From: AP-15 sp963777435
Lineage (GTDB): Bacteria > Pseudomonadota > Alphaproteobacteria > ATCC43930 > CGMCC-115725
DNA: 64,000 nucleotides
NCBI GenBank assembly: GCA_963777435.1
Contig: CAVZQT010000001.1
Location: forward strand, 744,001 to 808,000
Direction: 5' to 3'
In this document: positions 1 to 8,852 of the stretch, piece by piece
Layout: each line of letters begins with the position of its first letter
Numbering within the stretch: position 1 is the first letter of the stretch
Translations under genes and position numbers: made by a program
The notes under the pieces: model-generated
The model's input: only the letters and a program-made list of their open reading frames with translations
What the model was told of the DNA's origin: nothing
The model's database searches: none

Positions 1-1
1 G

Positions 2-76
2 GTTCCCGAGTACCTCGACCGCAGTGCGATGGTTGTGACCCGCATCGTCCCGACTGCGAAATCGACCGCGCAGTAA
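2..76 (+). CDS. 3' end of an unidentified CDS (partial)
   Basis: The reading frame is open from the left edge and ends at a TAA at 74-76. It encodes about 24 residues ending in ...TAKSTAQ. The composition, with an aliphatic stretch followed by a small polar tail, looks like a normal protein C-terminus, and the gene would be co-directional with the enolase-superfamily gene that follows. The piece is too short to assign a family, and it could be a chance open frame. Confidence 0.35.
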   Translation, partial: VPEYLDRSAMVVTRIVPTAKSTAQ

Positions 77-145
77 GCCGGGACCTTGTGGGCATGGCGC
101 CCCGGGAGCTCATCTGACCTCGGCTCCCGCTACCTCGTTCTTCTC

Positions 146-205
146 GTCTTACCGGCGCAGGCCGGTATCCACGGCGGATGTGGATCCCGACTGTCGGGAA
201 GACGG
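146..205. repeat. Dispersed palindromic intergenic repeat, copy A
   Basis: The core is an inverted repeat TACCGGC-GCAG-GCCGGTA (150-167), followed by a second small hairpin CCCGA-CTG-TCGGG (186-198). The 30-bp core at 146-175 recurs in inverted orientation at 42026-42055 with two substitutions. A looser relative lies at 25605-25690. It sits in the 217-bp gap before the enolase-superfamily gene. This resembles the REP/RPE-type palindromes that are common between alphaproteobacterial genes. It may act on transcript ends or be a non-autonomous element. Confidence 0.7.
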
Positions 206-293
206 CGTCTAGGTGTTGCGACCTTCGGTTCGCGTTAACGGAAGAGGGGATCCGTCCGCCTCGCTCTCAATCATCGCTATGGAGGCTTATGCG

Positions 294-1403
294 ATGAAGA
301 TCAACGACGTCACCATGACCCTGTTCGCTTGGGAGAGTATCCCGCCGACGATCTATGGTCATCACACCGCGCGCCCGACCGGCAAAAGCGATCTGGGCCT
401 GCTCGCGGTGACAACCGACGAGGGCGTTACCGGGCACGCTTTTCTCGGCACCTCGTCAAACCCGGCGAGCCTCGATGGGCCGACCCTGATCCGCTTTCTA
501 AAGCCGATCCTGATGGGCCAAGACCCGCTCGACCGCGAGCGCCTCAATCGTCTCCTGTGGGGGCGCGCCCGGGTGGCGACAGTGCGCGCGATCGGGGCTT
601 GCGACATCGCGCTCTGGGATATCGCCGGCAAGGCGGCAGGCCTGCCGATCCACCGGCTGATCGGCACCTGCCGCGACAGCATCCCGGCCTATGCCAGCTC
701 CGAGATCCACGCCACGCCTGAGGCGTATTCCGAGCAGGCCAAGCATTACCAATCGACCGGCTGGGCCGCCTACAAGATCCACCCGCCGCAGCGCTGGCGC
801 GACGACATCAAGGTCTGCGAGGCGGTGCGCAAGGCTGTCGGCGATGATTACACGGTGATGCTCGATTCGACCTGGAGCTATCGCTACGAAGAAGCATTGC
901 GGGTCGGGCGGGCGATCGAGGAAATGGGATTTTACTGGTACGAAGACCCGCTCGCCGAGCAGGACATCTACAACTACGTCAAGCTAAAGCAAAAGCTCGA
1001 CATCCCGATCCTCGCCACCGAATACCCGATCGGCGGGCTAAACTCGTATATTCCGTGGATCACCGAGCGCGCCACCGACTTTTTGCGCGGTGATGTCGCG
1101 GTCAAAGGCGGGATCACGACCCTGATCAAGACCGCGCATCTGGCGGAAGCGTTTAGGATGAATTTTGAGACGCATCACGGCGGCAATTCATTAAACAACT
1201 TTGCCAACCTGCATGTGATCATGGCGATCCGCAACACCGAGTTCTTCGAAGTCTTATTGCCCGACGCGATGCAGAAATACGGGGTTGCCGAAGACATCAC
1301 CGTTGACCGCAACGGCCTCGTCCACGCCCCCACCGAACCCGGCCTCGGCGCAAAAATCGACTTCGACCTGATCGAACGGAAGAAGATCGGCGTGCTTAGC
1401 TGA
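294..1403 (+). CDS. Mandelate racemase/muconate-lactonizing (enolase superfamily) protein
   Basis: A 369-aa enolase-superfamily enzyme, expected to abstract a proton alpha to a carboxylate (sugar-acid dehydratase or racemase). The N-terminal capping domain (about residues 1-120) is followed by a beta/alpha barrel. The barrel carries a Lys in YKIHP (about 161), metal ligands D191 (MLDST), E217 (YEDP) and E243 (ATEYP), and a His pair at 294-295 (ETHHGG), in the usual order for this superfamily. I chose the ATG at 294 over the in-frame start at 213 because GGAGG (281-285) lies 8 nt upstream and homologous sequence begins here. It neighbours a TauD dioxygenase, an amidase and an M20 hydrolase, which suggests catabolism of an acid or amide. 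The substrate cannot be read from the sequence. Confidence 0.88.
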   Translation: MKINDVTMTLFAWESIPPTIYGHHTARPTGKSDLGLLAVTTDEGVTGHAFLGTSSNPASLDGPTLIRFLKPILMGQDPLDRERLNRLLWGRARVATVRAIGACDIALWDIAGKAAGLPIHRLIGTCRDSIPAYASSEIHATPEAYSEQAKHYQSTGWAAYKIHPPQRWRDDIKVCEAVRKAVGDDYTVMLDSTWSYRYEEALRVGRAIEEMGFYWYEDPLAEQDIYNYVKLKQKLDIPILATEYPIGGLNSYIPWITERATDFLRGDVAVKGGITTLIKTAHLAEAFRMNFETHHGGNSLNNFANLHVIMAIRNTEFFEVLLPDAMQKYGVAEDITVDRNGLVHAPTEPGLGAKIDFDLIERKKIGVLS

Positions 1404-1448
1404 CGTGCCCAATATTAACTTAGAGCTCATATAACATAAATATAGTAC

Positions 1449-1916
1449 GTGCTCCTCGATGGTTGGTATTCACATATGCCTTTCATTCTTCCCCCAGAAC
1501 TTGTCATAGATCGAGCTGGCCAGCTACGCGAGCTTCAATTCCTATCGAATGCCAGAGAGGGACTTCAGGATGAAGGAATTGAGGTAGAGCAAGTTTCTCA
1601 GAATGAGAAGGTTATGATCAAATTAAGCCGAGGCCGCAAAGCAATTAGCTTCGGAATTCCTCTCGGCCTATTTGATCGTAATTCGCTCGGGCTCCTCGCA
1701 AGGATGCCGAGCGACGAGATCCTTATCTGGCGTCAAAAACAGGATCATTCGCACCGATCCATCAGAGATGATGATGAGAGCTTTGCAGATGGATGGGCTG
1801 GGCCCGATTACCCTCGGTTTTGGCGAAGAAGGATGTATCACGGAATAATTTGTCTAAATCGAGACGAAGCAAGGCTAATACACGATATGTCTGTTCTCCT
1901 TCATAACCTTCGGTAA
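1449..1916 (+). CDS. Hypothetical protein in an AT-rich patch
   Basis: A 155-aa ORF that I do not recognise. A second possible start is the Met at 1476 (MPFILPP). The protein is mixed alpha/beta in character, rich in Arg, Asp and Glu, with no signal peptide or membrane segment. It has a central acidic stretch (RDDDES) and no visible catalytic motif. Codon use is clearly more AT-rich than in all flanking genes (many ATA, TTA, AAT and AGA codons), and the AT-rich composition starts right after the upstream stop and continues to about 2000. This suggests recent acquisition. No paired toxin, antitoxin or phage gene is visible beside it. Confidence 0.6.
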   Translation: MLLDGWYSHMPFILPPELVIDRAGQLRELQFLSNAREGLQDEGIEVEQVSQNEKVMIKLSRGRKAISFGIPLGLFDRNSLGLLARMPSDEILIWRQKQDHSHRSIRDDDESFADGWAGPDYPRFWRRRMYHGIICLNRDEARLIHDMSVLLHNLR

Positions 1917-2020
1917 AATCTGAAAGCCCATGAAATATGAATGCTCATGTGGCAATTCTATTTGCTCCACTCCCTCTCATTGGGCGTGTTCGGCCTGTTG
2001 CTCTTTCCGGGGGCACCGAC

Positions 2021-2914
2021 TCAGGCGTGATCGGCGGGCTGGGGGATCAGTGGGGCGTCACCGCCGAGGGTGGTGCGGCGCACGTCGCGCACCTCGCGGT
2101 GATCGAAGCGGCGGGCGCGGTGCATCGTCGTGCGGTTATCCCACATCACCAGATCGTGCGGCCGCCAGACATGCGAATACACAAATTCGTGCCGGGTGGC
2201 GTGCTCGGTCAGGTCGCGCAAGAACATGCGCGCCTCTGGGATCGTCCAGCCGAGAATGGCGCCGGCATGGGCGGCGAGAAACAGCGATTTGCGCCCGGTG
2301 ACCGGATGGGTGCGGACCAAGGGCTGGCATACCGGGCAAAACGCCTCGACCTCCTCCGGGGTTAGTTGGGTAAAGCCAATCGCCTCGCGCGAATATATCA
2401 GCGAGTGCTCGCAGACGAGATCCTCGATTTCGACCTTGGTGCGGTCGTCGAGTGCATCGTAGGCGGCGCGCATATCGGCAAACTCGGTGTTGGCGCCCCA
2501 GGATGGGAGCACCCGCCCGGACAGCAGCGAATATTTCGCCGGAACCGGACGGAACGAGCTGTCGGAATGCCACAACCGATCGGCGAGCTTGAAAAACCAG
2601 ACACGGTCCTCGGTCGACATCAGCGCGCCTGATTTGTCGAGGTTCGAGAAATCGGCGATGCCGGGCCCAAGCCGACTATCTGCGCGCCGGCGGATATGGC
2701 CCGGCGTGTTGTAGCCTTCGAGTTCGCCAAAATGGCGGGTAAAGGCGATTTGCTCGGCATCGGACAATTCCTGCTCCGGAAACACGAGCACCGCGTATTC
2801 ATCCATCGCCTGTTCGATCGCCGCGACCGTTTCGGAATCGAGTGTCTGGCGGCAGTCGACCCCGATAACTTCGGCGGCAAAAACCGGATGCAGCGGATGG
2901 ATCGACAACGGCAT
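2021..2914 (-). CDS. TauD/TfdA-family Fe(II)/2-oxoglutarate dioxygenase
   Basis: A 297-aa non-haem iron dioxygenase that couples 2-oxoglutarate decarboxylation to hydroxylation of a small acidic substrate (taurine, aryloxyacetates, alkyl sulfates and similar compounds). The iron facial triad is visible: H116 and D118 in WHSDSS, and a distal H265 in TTMHRA. The 2-oxoglutarate-binding Arg lies near 280 in RRTTL. Length is normal for the family (280-300). It is transcribed leftward, towards the AT-rich ORF and away from the amidase stop at 2988, which lies 73 bp upstream. No ssuABC or tauABC transporter genes accompany it, so taurine as substrate is not supported. The specific substrate is unknown. 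Confidence 0.9.
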   Translation of the reverse strand: MPLSIHPLHPVFAAEVIGVDCRQTLDSETVAAIEQAMDEYAVLVFPEQELSDAEQIAFTRHFGELEGYNTPGHIRRRADSRLGPGIADFSNLDKSGALMSTEDRVWFFKLADRLWHSDSSFRPVPAKYSLLSGRVLPSWGANTEFADMRAAYDALDDRTKVEIEDLVCEHSLIYSREAIGFTQLTPEEVEAFCPVCQPLVRTHPVTGRKSLFLAAHAGAILGWTIPEARMFLRDLTEHATRHEFVYSHVWRPHDLVMWDNRTTMHRARRFDHREVRDVRRTTLGGDAPLIPQPADHA

Positions 2915-2987
2915 CAGACGGCCTTCTCTCGGCTGGTTGCGGGGCTGTTGAAATTATAACACGGCGGCAGCGCCGATATAGCTGATG

Positions 2988-4394
2988 CTAGATCAACGAT
3001 GGCGGGCGGCGCACCGGCTGTGTCCCTTCGAACGCACGAGCGGCGCGCAACACCCGGTCGTCGCGGTAGAGCGGGCCGATAATCTGCAATCCGATCGGCA
3101 GCCCCTTGCTAGTCAGCCCGCAGCAGATGCTCGCCGCCGGCTGGCGGGTCATGTTGAACGGATAACTGAATGGCGACCAATCGATCCAATGCCGCTCCTG
3201 CGCCGGGTCGTTCAGATCCTGACCCACCGGCAATGCCGGGATCGGCATCGTTGGCGTCAACAGCAAATCATAGTTCTGATGAAACGCGCCCATCTGCCGG
3301 CCGAGCGCATTGCGCACGAGATCGGCCTGCACCCAATCGGCAGCGCTGATCCGCTCGCCCGCGGCGACGGTCTCCAACAACCCCGGATCGGCCTGCGCCT
3401 TGCGTTCGGCAGGGAGCGCCCGAAACAAGGCCGCTAGACCAGACGCCCACAAAATGAACAAAGCGTCGCGTGGGGAACCGAAGATCGCCCCGACCTCCTC
3501 GACCTCGGCGCCCAGCGACTCGAATTCCCGCGCTGCCGCAGCGACCGCGCCAGCGACATCCAGGTCGACCCGCGCATAGCCGAGGGCGGGGCTGAACGCG
3601 ATCCGCCAACCTTTGACGCCGTCCTCGATCCCCGAGTGCCAATCGCGGTCGTCGGGCGGCAGGCCGTAAGGGTCGCGGTGGTCGGGCCGTGAGATCACCG
3701 TCAGCATCGCCGCTGCATCGGCGACGGTGCGCGCGATCGGGCCGTGGTGCGACAACAGCCCGAGCGGGGAAGGAGGGTAGGCTGGGACCCGGCCAAAGCT
3801 CGGCTTCAGCCCAAACAGCCCACAAAACGACGACGGGGTACGGATTGAGCCGGCGCCGTCACTGCCGAGATGCAGCACCCCGATCCCAGCCGCCGCTGCG
3901 GCTGCCGCTCCGGCGCTGCTGCCTCCTGGAGTCCGCGACAGGTCCCATGGATTTCGCGTGATGCCGGTCAGCGGGCTGTCGCCGAGCGCCTTCCAACCAA
4001 ATTCCGAGGTCGTGGTCTTGCCGAGAATAACGGCGCCGACCTCACGCAAGCGCGCCACCGCCGGACTGTCTTCCGACCAATCCTGGTCGCGATCGACGAG
4101 ATGCGAGCCGCGCATGGTCGGGAAGCCGCGCATCAGCATCAGGTCCTTGATCGTGACCGATACGCCGTCGAGCGGCCCCAATGGCTCGCCGCGGCGCCAG
4201 CGCGCCTCCGAAGCGCGCCCCGCAGCAACGGCGCCCTCACGGTCGATGATGCAGAAGGCGTTCAGCTTGGGTTGCAATCGGTCGAGCCGGTGGAATAGCT
4301 GCTCGATGGCCTCGACCGGCGACAATTCGCGCTTGCGGTAGAGTTCGGTCAGCGAAGCCACCGAGCCGTAGGCGATGCTGTCGTCGTCGGCCAT
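2988..4394 (-). CDS. Amidase (amidase signature family)
   Basis: A 468-aa amidase-signature hydrolase that cleaves a carboxamide to acid and ammonia. The Ser-cisSer-Lys triad can be read: K83 in TIKDL, S159 in PGGSSAG and S183 in GAGSIRTP, with the Gly/Ser-rich signature between them. Length is typical (450-500). I start at the ATG at 4394 rather than 4424 because GGGAG (4401-4405) is properly spaced before it. The gene is divergent from the M20-family hydrolase at 4460, and the 65-bp gap between them must hold both promoters. The pairing of an amidase with a carbamoyl- or hydantoinase-type hydrolase suggests amide or ureide breakdown. It is not GatA, because gatB and gatC are absent and the context is catabolic. 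Confidence 0.9.
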   Translation of the reverse strand: MADDDSIAYGSVASLTELYRKRELSPVEAIEQLFHRLDRLQPKLNAFCIIDREGAVAAGRASEARWRRGEPLGPLDGVSVTIKDLMLMRGFPTMRGSHLVDRDQDWSEDSPAVARLREVGAVILGKTTTSEFGWKALGDSPLTGITRNPWDLSRTPGGSSAGAAAAAAAGIGVLHLGSDGAGSIRTPSSFCGLFGLKPSFGRVPAYPPSPLGLLSHHGPIARTVADAAAMLTVISRPDHRDPYGLPPDDRDWHSGIEDGVKGWRIAFSPALGYARVDLDVAGAVAAAAREFESLGAEVEEVGAIFGSPRDALFILWASGLAALFRALPAERKAQADPGLLETVAAGERISAADWVQADLVRNALGRQMGAFHQNYDLLLTPTMPIPALPVGQDLNDPAQERHWIDWSPFSYPFNMTRQPAASICCGLTSKGLPIGLQIIGPLYRDDRVLRAARAFEGTQPVRRPPSLI

Positions 4395-4459
4395 TGCTGC
4401 TCCCTTTTGGCCCGCTGTCTGCACGGCTAGGATTGATCAGCTAAAACCGCGAGGACGCG

Positions 4460-5716
4460 ATGCGCAACCTGCAAGTAAATGGCGAGCGATTGTGGGCGAG
4501 CCTGATGGAATTGGCGCAGATCGGCGCCACGCCAAAGGGCGGTGTGTGCCGGCTTGCCGCCAGCGATCTCGACGCTGAGGCACGGCGCCTTTTTATTCGC
4601 TGGTCCGAGGAAGCCGGCTGCCGGGTCTCAATCGACAAGATCGGCAACATCTTCGCGCGCCGGCCGGGGCGCAACCCGGGCTTACCGCCGGTAATGACCG
4701 GCAGCCATCTCGACACCCAGCCGACTGGCGGCCGCTTTGACGGCGCTTATGGCGTGATGGCCGGGCTCGAAATCGTCCGCACCCTCAACGACCTCGGCTA
4801 CGAGACCGAGGCGCCGGTCGAGATCGTCGCGTGGACCAATGAGGAGGGCTCACGGTTTTCCCCGGCAATGGTCGGCTCGGGGGTGTTCGCCGGCGTCTTT
4901 GATCTCGCCTATGGATTGGTGCGCCCGGACAATGTCACTGGCGTCACACTAGGCGCCGAATTGCAACGCATCGGCTTTGCCGGGCCGGAACCGGTCGGCC
5001 AACGACCGGTCGCCGCCTATTTCGAGGCGCACATCGAGCAGGGGCCGATCCTCGAAGCTGCGGGGAAACCGGTCGGCGTCGTGACCGGCGCGCAAGGCCA
5101 GCGCTGGTACGAGATCACGGTCACGGGCCAGGAAGCGCATGCCGGGCCGACGCCGATGCCTCGGCGGCGCGATGCGCTGGTCGGAGCGGCGAGGATGATC
5201 GACGGGGTCAACCGGATCGGCTATGCGCATGCGCCTTATGCCTGTGCGACCGTCGGGTTTGTCCAGGTCAGCCCCAATTCGCGCAACACGATCCCGGGCC
5301 GGGTGTTTTTCACCGTCGATTTCCGTCATCCCGAGGATGCGGTGCTGACCCAGATGGATCAGGAATTGCGCGCCGTCTGCGCCGAAGCCGGCGCAAGCCA
5401 AAACCTCGACACCGCGGTCGAGGAATTCTGGTACTTTCTGCCGACCCCGTTCGACCCGGTCTTGGTCGACAGGGTGCGGGACGCGGCGGCGGCCCAGGAT
5501 TGCGCGCATCAGGATATTATCAGCGGGGCCGGCCACGACGCGGTGTACATGGCGCGCGTAGCGCCGACCGCGATGGTGTTCGTCCCGTGCGTCGGCGGGA
5601 TCAGCCACAACGAAATCGAGGACGCCAAGCCCGACGACCTGACCGCCGGCTGCAACGTTCTGCTAAACGCCCTCCTTGAAACCGCCGACCGCCCGGCTGA
5701 TCGGGTTCCTCAATAG
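4460..5716 (+). CDS. M20-family Zn amidohydrolase (N-carbamoyl-amino acid hydrolase/allantoate amidohydrolase type)
   Basis: A 418-aa metallopeptidase-fold hydrolase of the HyuC/AmaB/AllC/beta-ureidopropionase group, which removes a carbamoyl group from ureido acids. The metal ligands appear in family order: H83 (GSHLDT), D94 (GGRFDG), E128-E129 (TNEEGSRF), H191 (EAHIEQGP), and a C-terminal His in GAGHDA near 383. The HIEQGP motif is diagnostic of this subgroup within M20. It lies divergently beside the amidase, and its stop codon overlaps the 3' end of the convergent 45-aa MFS partner gene by 7 bp. The exact substrate (allantoate, N-carbamoyl amino acid or beta-ureidopropionate) is not determined. 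Confidence 0.9.
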   Translation: MRNLQVNGERLWASLMELAQIGATPKGGVCRLAASDLDAEARRLFIRWSEEAGCRVSIDKIGNIFARRPGRNPGLPPVMTGSHLDTQPTGGRFDGAYGVMAGLEIVRTLNDLGYETEAPVEIVAWTNEEGSRFSPAMVGSGVFAGVFDLAYGLVRPDNVTGVTLGAELQRIGFAGPEPVGQRPVAAYFEAHIEQGPILEAAGKPVGVVTGAQGQRWYEITVTGQEAHAGPTPMPRRRDALVGAARMIDGVNRIGYAHAPYACATVGFVQVSPNSRNTIPGRVFFTVDFRHPEDAVLTQMDQELRAVCAEAGASQNLDTAVEEFWYFLPTPFDPVLVDRVRDAAAAQDCAHQDIISGAGHDAVYMARVAPTAMVFVPCVGGISHNEIEDAKPDDLTAGCNVLLNALLETADRPADRVPQ

Positions 5717-5847
5717 AACGCCTTGATGGCGTTGAGCAGGGTTTGCACGACGCCCCAAACCAGCGGGATGCCGACAAAGCCCCAGGCGAGGGCGAGTTTG
5801 ACGCCGTTGTTGGCGGCTGGGCGCGGGCGATCGTTCGGCATTTTCAT
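5710..5847 (-). CDS. MFS transporter small subunit (45 aa)
   Basis: A 45-aa single-pass membrane peptide, below usual ORF cut-offs. A polar, Pro-rich N-terminus (MKMPNDRPRP) is followed by one helix containing AWGFVGIPLVWGV and a short tail QTLLNAIKAFY. The GIPLxWGV core matches what I know of the small proteins encoded directly after oxalate/formate-type MFS carriers and annotated as MFS transporter small subunit. The start ATG overlaps the stop of the MFS gene as TAATG (5845-5849), which implies translational coupling. The 3' end overlaps the convergent M20 hydrolase by 7 bp. The function is presumably stability or assembly of the carrier, and this is an inference. Confidence 0.82.
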   Translation of the reverse strand: MKMPNDRPRPAANNGVKLALAWGFVGIPLVWGVVQTLLNAIKAFY

Positions 5848-7232
5848 TACTCCGCGATCGCTCGGCCGCCGATATCGCGGCGATCGGCTTCGCCGATATA
5901 GTGGCGTTCAGCGACGGGCCGGATAAAGGCATTGGCGATAAAGCCGACCACCAGCAGGCACGCCATCACATACATTGTCAGGTTATAGGCCTGCGCCGCG
6001 GGGACGCCGTGCGTGACGTTGTATTGGCGGATGTAATTGACCAGTACCGGGCCCAAAATACCGGCCATTGACCATGCGGTCAGCAGCATTCCGTGAATGG
6101 CGCCGACATAGCGGGTACCGAACAGATCGCGCAGGTACGCGGGCACTGTCGCAAACCCGCCGCCATACATGCTGAAAATCAATGCGTAGCAAAACACGAA
6201 CAGCGCGACGCTTCGGATCGCACCGCTATGGGGCACCAGCGCGTACAGAAAGGTGCCCAGCGCGAAGAATACAAAATAAGTGTTCTTACGGCCGATATAG
6301 TCGGAGACCGACGACCAGAAAAACCGGCCACCCATATTAAATAGGCTGAATAGCCCGACGAGTCCCGAGGCGGCAACCGCGGTGATCCGATGATGGAACA
6401 TTTCCTGGCTCATCGCCGAGGCTTGCCCTAAGACGCCGATCCCGGCGGTCACATTGAGACACAGCACCAGCCAAACGAGCCAGAATTGCGGTGTCTTCAG
6501 GGCGTCGTAAACAAAGACATCGCGCGCCGTGATCAGCCGCTTGGGCTGGATCGGGGCGACATATCCCTCGGGCTCCCAGCCAGGTGGTGGGACGCGCACG
6601 ATCACGGCGCCAACCATCATAAAGCAAAGATAAATCAGGCCTAAGACGATGAAGGTCTCGGCGACGCCGACATGGGTCGGGGTGGAGAACTTGCTCATCA
6701 GCCATACCGAAAGCGGTGCGGCGATGAACGCGCCACCGCCAAACCCCATGATCGCCATGCCCGTGGCCATGCCGGGGCGGTCCGGAAACCAGCGGATCAA
6801 AGTCGAGACCGGCGAAATGTAGGCAATTCCCAAACCGATCCCGCCGAGTACGCCATATCCCAGGTAAACGATCCACAATTGGTGCAGGTAGACGCCGATC
6901 GCCGAGACAAAAAAACCACCCGACCAGCATAGAGCGGCGGTAAACATCGCCTTGCGCGGACCACCTTCCTCGACCCATCGCCCGCGCAATGCGGCGGAAG
7001 CCCCGAGAATCACGATGGCGATGCTAAAAATCCAGCCGAGATCGGTCAGCTTCCAATCATCCGGTGCGTGGGTGGTGATGCCGATCAGCTTGGTCATCGG
7101 CAGGTTGAAAACGCTGAACGCGTAAACCTGCCCGATGCACAGATGAACGCACAACGCTGCCGGCGGGATCAGCCAGCGGCTGTAGCCGGGCGGCGCTACC
7201 GTGCGGTCCCGGCTTAGAAACGATAACGTCAT
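5847..7232 (-). CDS. OFA-family MFS transporter (oxalate/formate antiporter-like)
   Basis: A 461-aa carrier with 12 predicted membrane segments in the inner membrane, similar to the oxalate:formate antiporter family. It contains the early IGQVYAFSVFNLPMTK segment typical of OFA proteins, a central loop with PPPGWEPEG, and SDYIGRKN between helices 8 and 9. These proteins move small mono- or dicarboxylates. I chose the ATG at 7232 because GGGAGGAG lies immediately before it; the in-frame start at 7244 falls upstream of this site. It is followed with TAATG overlap by the 45-aa small partner, so the two form one unit. Neighbours suggest it imports an organic acid product or substrate of the nearby hydrolases. 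Confidence 0.87.
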   Translation of the reverse strand: MTLSFLSRDRTVAPPGYSRWLIPPAALCVHLCIGQVYAFSVFNLPMTKLIGITTHAPDDWKLTDLGWIFSIAIVILGASAALRGRWVEEGGPRKAMFTAALCWSGGFFVSAIGVYLHQLWIVYLGYGVLGGIGLGIAYISPVSTLIRWFPDRPGMATGMAIMGFGGGAFIAAPLSVWLMSKFSTPTHVGVAETFIVLGLIYLCFMMVGAVIVRVPPPGWEPEGYVAPIQPKRLITARDVFVYDALKTPQFWLVWLVLCLNVTAGIGVLGQASAMSQEMFHHRITAVAASGLVGLFSLFNMGGRFFWSSVSDYIGRKNTYFVFFALGTFLYALVPHSGAIRSVALFVFCYALIFSMYGGGFATVPAYLRDLFGTRYVGAIHGMLLTAWSMAGILGPVLVNYIRQYNVTHGVPAAQAYNLTMYVMACLLVVGFIANAFIRPVAERHYIGEADRRDIGGRAIAE

Positions 7233-7403
7233 GTCTCCTCCCAATATACTTTAGACCCGACGTTCGGTTTTTACCCGTTCCGTCGCCTCTCGGCCGGCCT
7301 TGTATACTTGAGAAGCTTCGGGGTCGAGTAGAACCGTCTACCCGATTGACGAAAGAATGTTGTTTCGAGGTCGCCGCTAGTTGGTGCCTCCCGAGCCGCA
7401 GGT

Positions 7404-8852
7404 TCAAAGAGTTTGCAACACTTCCTCTTGCTCCTCGGCGAAGATCCCGAGACGATTAATCCCGTCGAAAGCTGCCACTTTGTAACATTCGGCGAGGGTC
7501 GGGTAATTGAACACCGTTTCGATAAAGTAGTCGATTTTTCCCTCAAACGACAATACCGCCTGGCCGATATGGATCAGTTCGCTCGCTCCCTCACCGATAA
7601 TATGGACGCCGAGCAGCCGGCGGGTTTCGCTGTGAAAAATCAGCTTTAGCAGACCGGTGACGTCGCCGAGGATCTGGCCACGCGCGATTTCCTTGTATCG
7701 GGCTTTGCCGATCTCGTAGGGGATGGCGGCCTCGGTCAGCTCCTCCTCGGTCTTGCCGACCATCGAAATCTCCGGCACCGCGTAAATCCCGTACGGAAAG
7801 CGTTCGGGGACGCTGTGCGCCTTGACCCCAAAGGCGTGACAAGCCGCTAGGCGACCCTGCTCCATCGATGTCGAGGCTAATGCCGGGAAGCCGATCATGT
7901 CGCCGACTGCGTAAATATTGGAGACCGCAGTACGGAAATTGGTGTCGACCGCCAAGCGGCCGCGGCTATCGGCTGCCAAACCGGCTTCCGGCAGATTGAG
8001 CCGGCTGGCGGCGCCGGTGCGGCCGACCGAATAAAGTGCCTTCTCGGCGACGATCGTCTTGCCGCTGTCGAGATGGATTTTGACCCGCGCGCCATGATCG
8101 TCCTCGACGATCTCCAATTTGCTGACGCTCTCGTTGAGCCGCAACGTCGCTCGGTTCTCGCGCAAATGGTGGCAAAATTCGTCAACGATCTCGTGGTCGA
8201 CAAACGGCAGTAACCGATCGCGCCGGTCGATCAGAGTCACCCGTACGCCGAGTGCGGCGAATATACTGGCATATTCGCAGCCGATGACCCCGGCGCCGAC
8301 CACGGCCAAGGTTCGCGGCAGGCGATCGAGATCGAGGACATCGTCGCTGGTAAAGATGCGCAGGCCGTCGAACGGGATGTGCGGGTCGCGGGTGGTCTCC
8401 GTCCCGGCGGCGATGATGATCTTCTTGGCCTTGACGACGCGCGAGCCGCCGGCGCCGACATCCTCGAGACGGATCGCGTCGGGTCCGAGAAACGATGCTG
8501 TCGCCGCGATCACCTCGACATTGTTGCGCATCAATTGGTGGCGGGTGACGTCGATTTCGTGTGCGATAACGCGATTCGTGCGGAACAGCAGATCCTGCAT
8601 CGTGATGTGCTGTTTGACGGTATAGGACGCGCCGTAAAATTCGCGCCCGCGGTAGCCGCACAGATCGAGTGCCGCCTCGCGCAATGTCTTTGACGGAATC
8701 GTCCCGAGATTAACGCTGCACCCGCCAAGAACGGTCCTTCGTTCAACGATCGCGACCCGCTTATCGAGCTTCGCGGCTTGGATTGCGGCGCGCTGCCCGG
8801 CCGGCCCGGAACCGATGACCAAAAGATCGTAGTCAAACGCGTCTGCAGACAT
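7404..8852 (-). CDS. sthA: Soluble (Si-specific) NAD(P)+ transhydrogenase
   Basis: A 482-aa class I flavoprotein disulfide reductase homologue. The N-terminal FAD motif is GSGPAGQRAA (about residues 14-23), the NAD(P)-binding motif is GAGVIGCEYAS near the middle, and the second FAD motif is YAVGDMIG. The redox motif region reads GGCSVNLGTIPSK: the first Cys is present, but the second Cys of lipoamide dehydrogenases (CxxxxC) is replaced. That is the signature separating SthA from Lpd and glutathione reductase. It transfers hydride between NADPH and NAD+ in the cytosol. The start is the ATG at 8852 after GGGGGCGAG, and the upstream in-frame extension to 9017 lacks homology. It is divergent, with a 229-bp gap, from the large oxidoreductase. 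Confidence 0.9.
   Translation of the reverse strand: MSADAFDYDLLVIGSGPAGQRAAIQAAKLDKRVAIVERRTVLGGCSVNLGTIPSKTLREAALDLCGYRGREFYGASYTVKQHITMQDLLFRTNRVIAHEIDVTRHQLMRNNVEVIAATASFLGPDAIRLEDVGAGGSRVVKAKKIIIAAGTETTRDPHIPFDGLRIFTSDDVLDLDRLPRTLAVVGAGVIGCEYASIFAALGVRVTLIDRRDRLLPFVDHEIVDEFCHHLRENRATLRLNESVSKLEIVEDDHGARVKIHLDSGKTIVAEKALYSVGRTGAASRLNLPEAGLAADSRGRLAVDTNFRTAVSNIYAVGDMIGFPALASTSMEQGRLAACHAFGVKAHSVPERFPYGIYAVPEISMVGKTEEELTEAAIPYEIGKARYKEIARGQILGDVTGLLKLIFHSETRRLLGVHIIGEGASELIHIGQAVLSFEGKIDYFIETVFNYPTLAECYKVAAFDGINRLGIFAEEQEEVLQTL

Noticed and set aside
7404..8852. Dihydrolipoamide dehydrogenase (lpd)
   Set aside because: The second redox Cys is missing from the CxxxxC position and no 2-oxoacid dehydrogenase genes are nearby, so SthA fits better.
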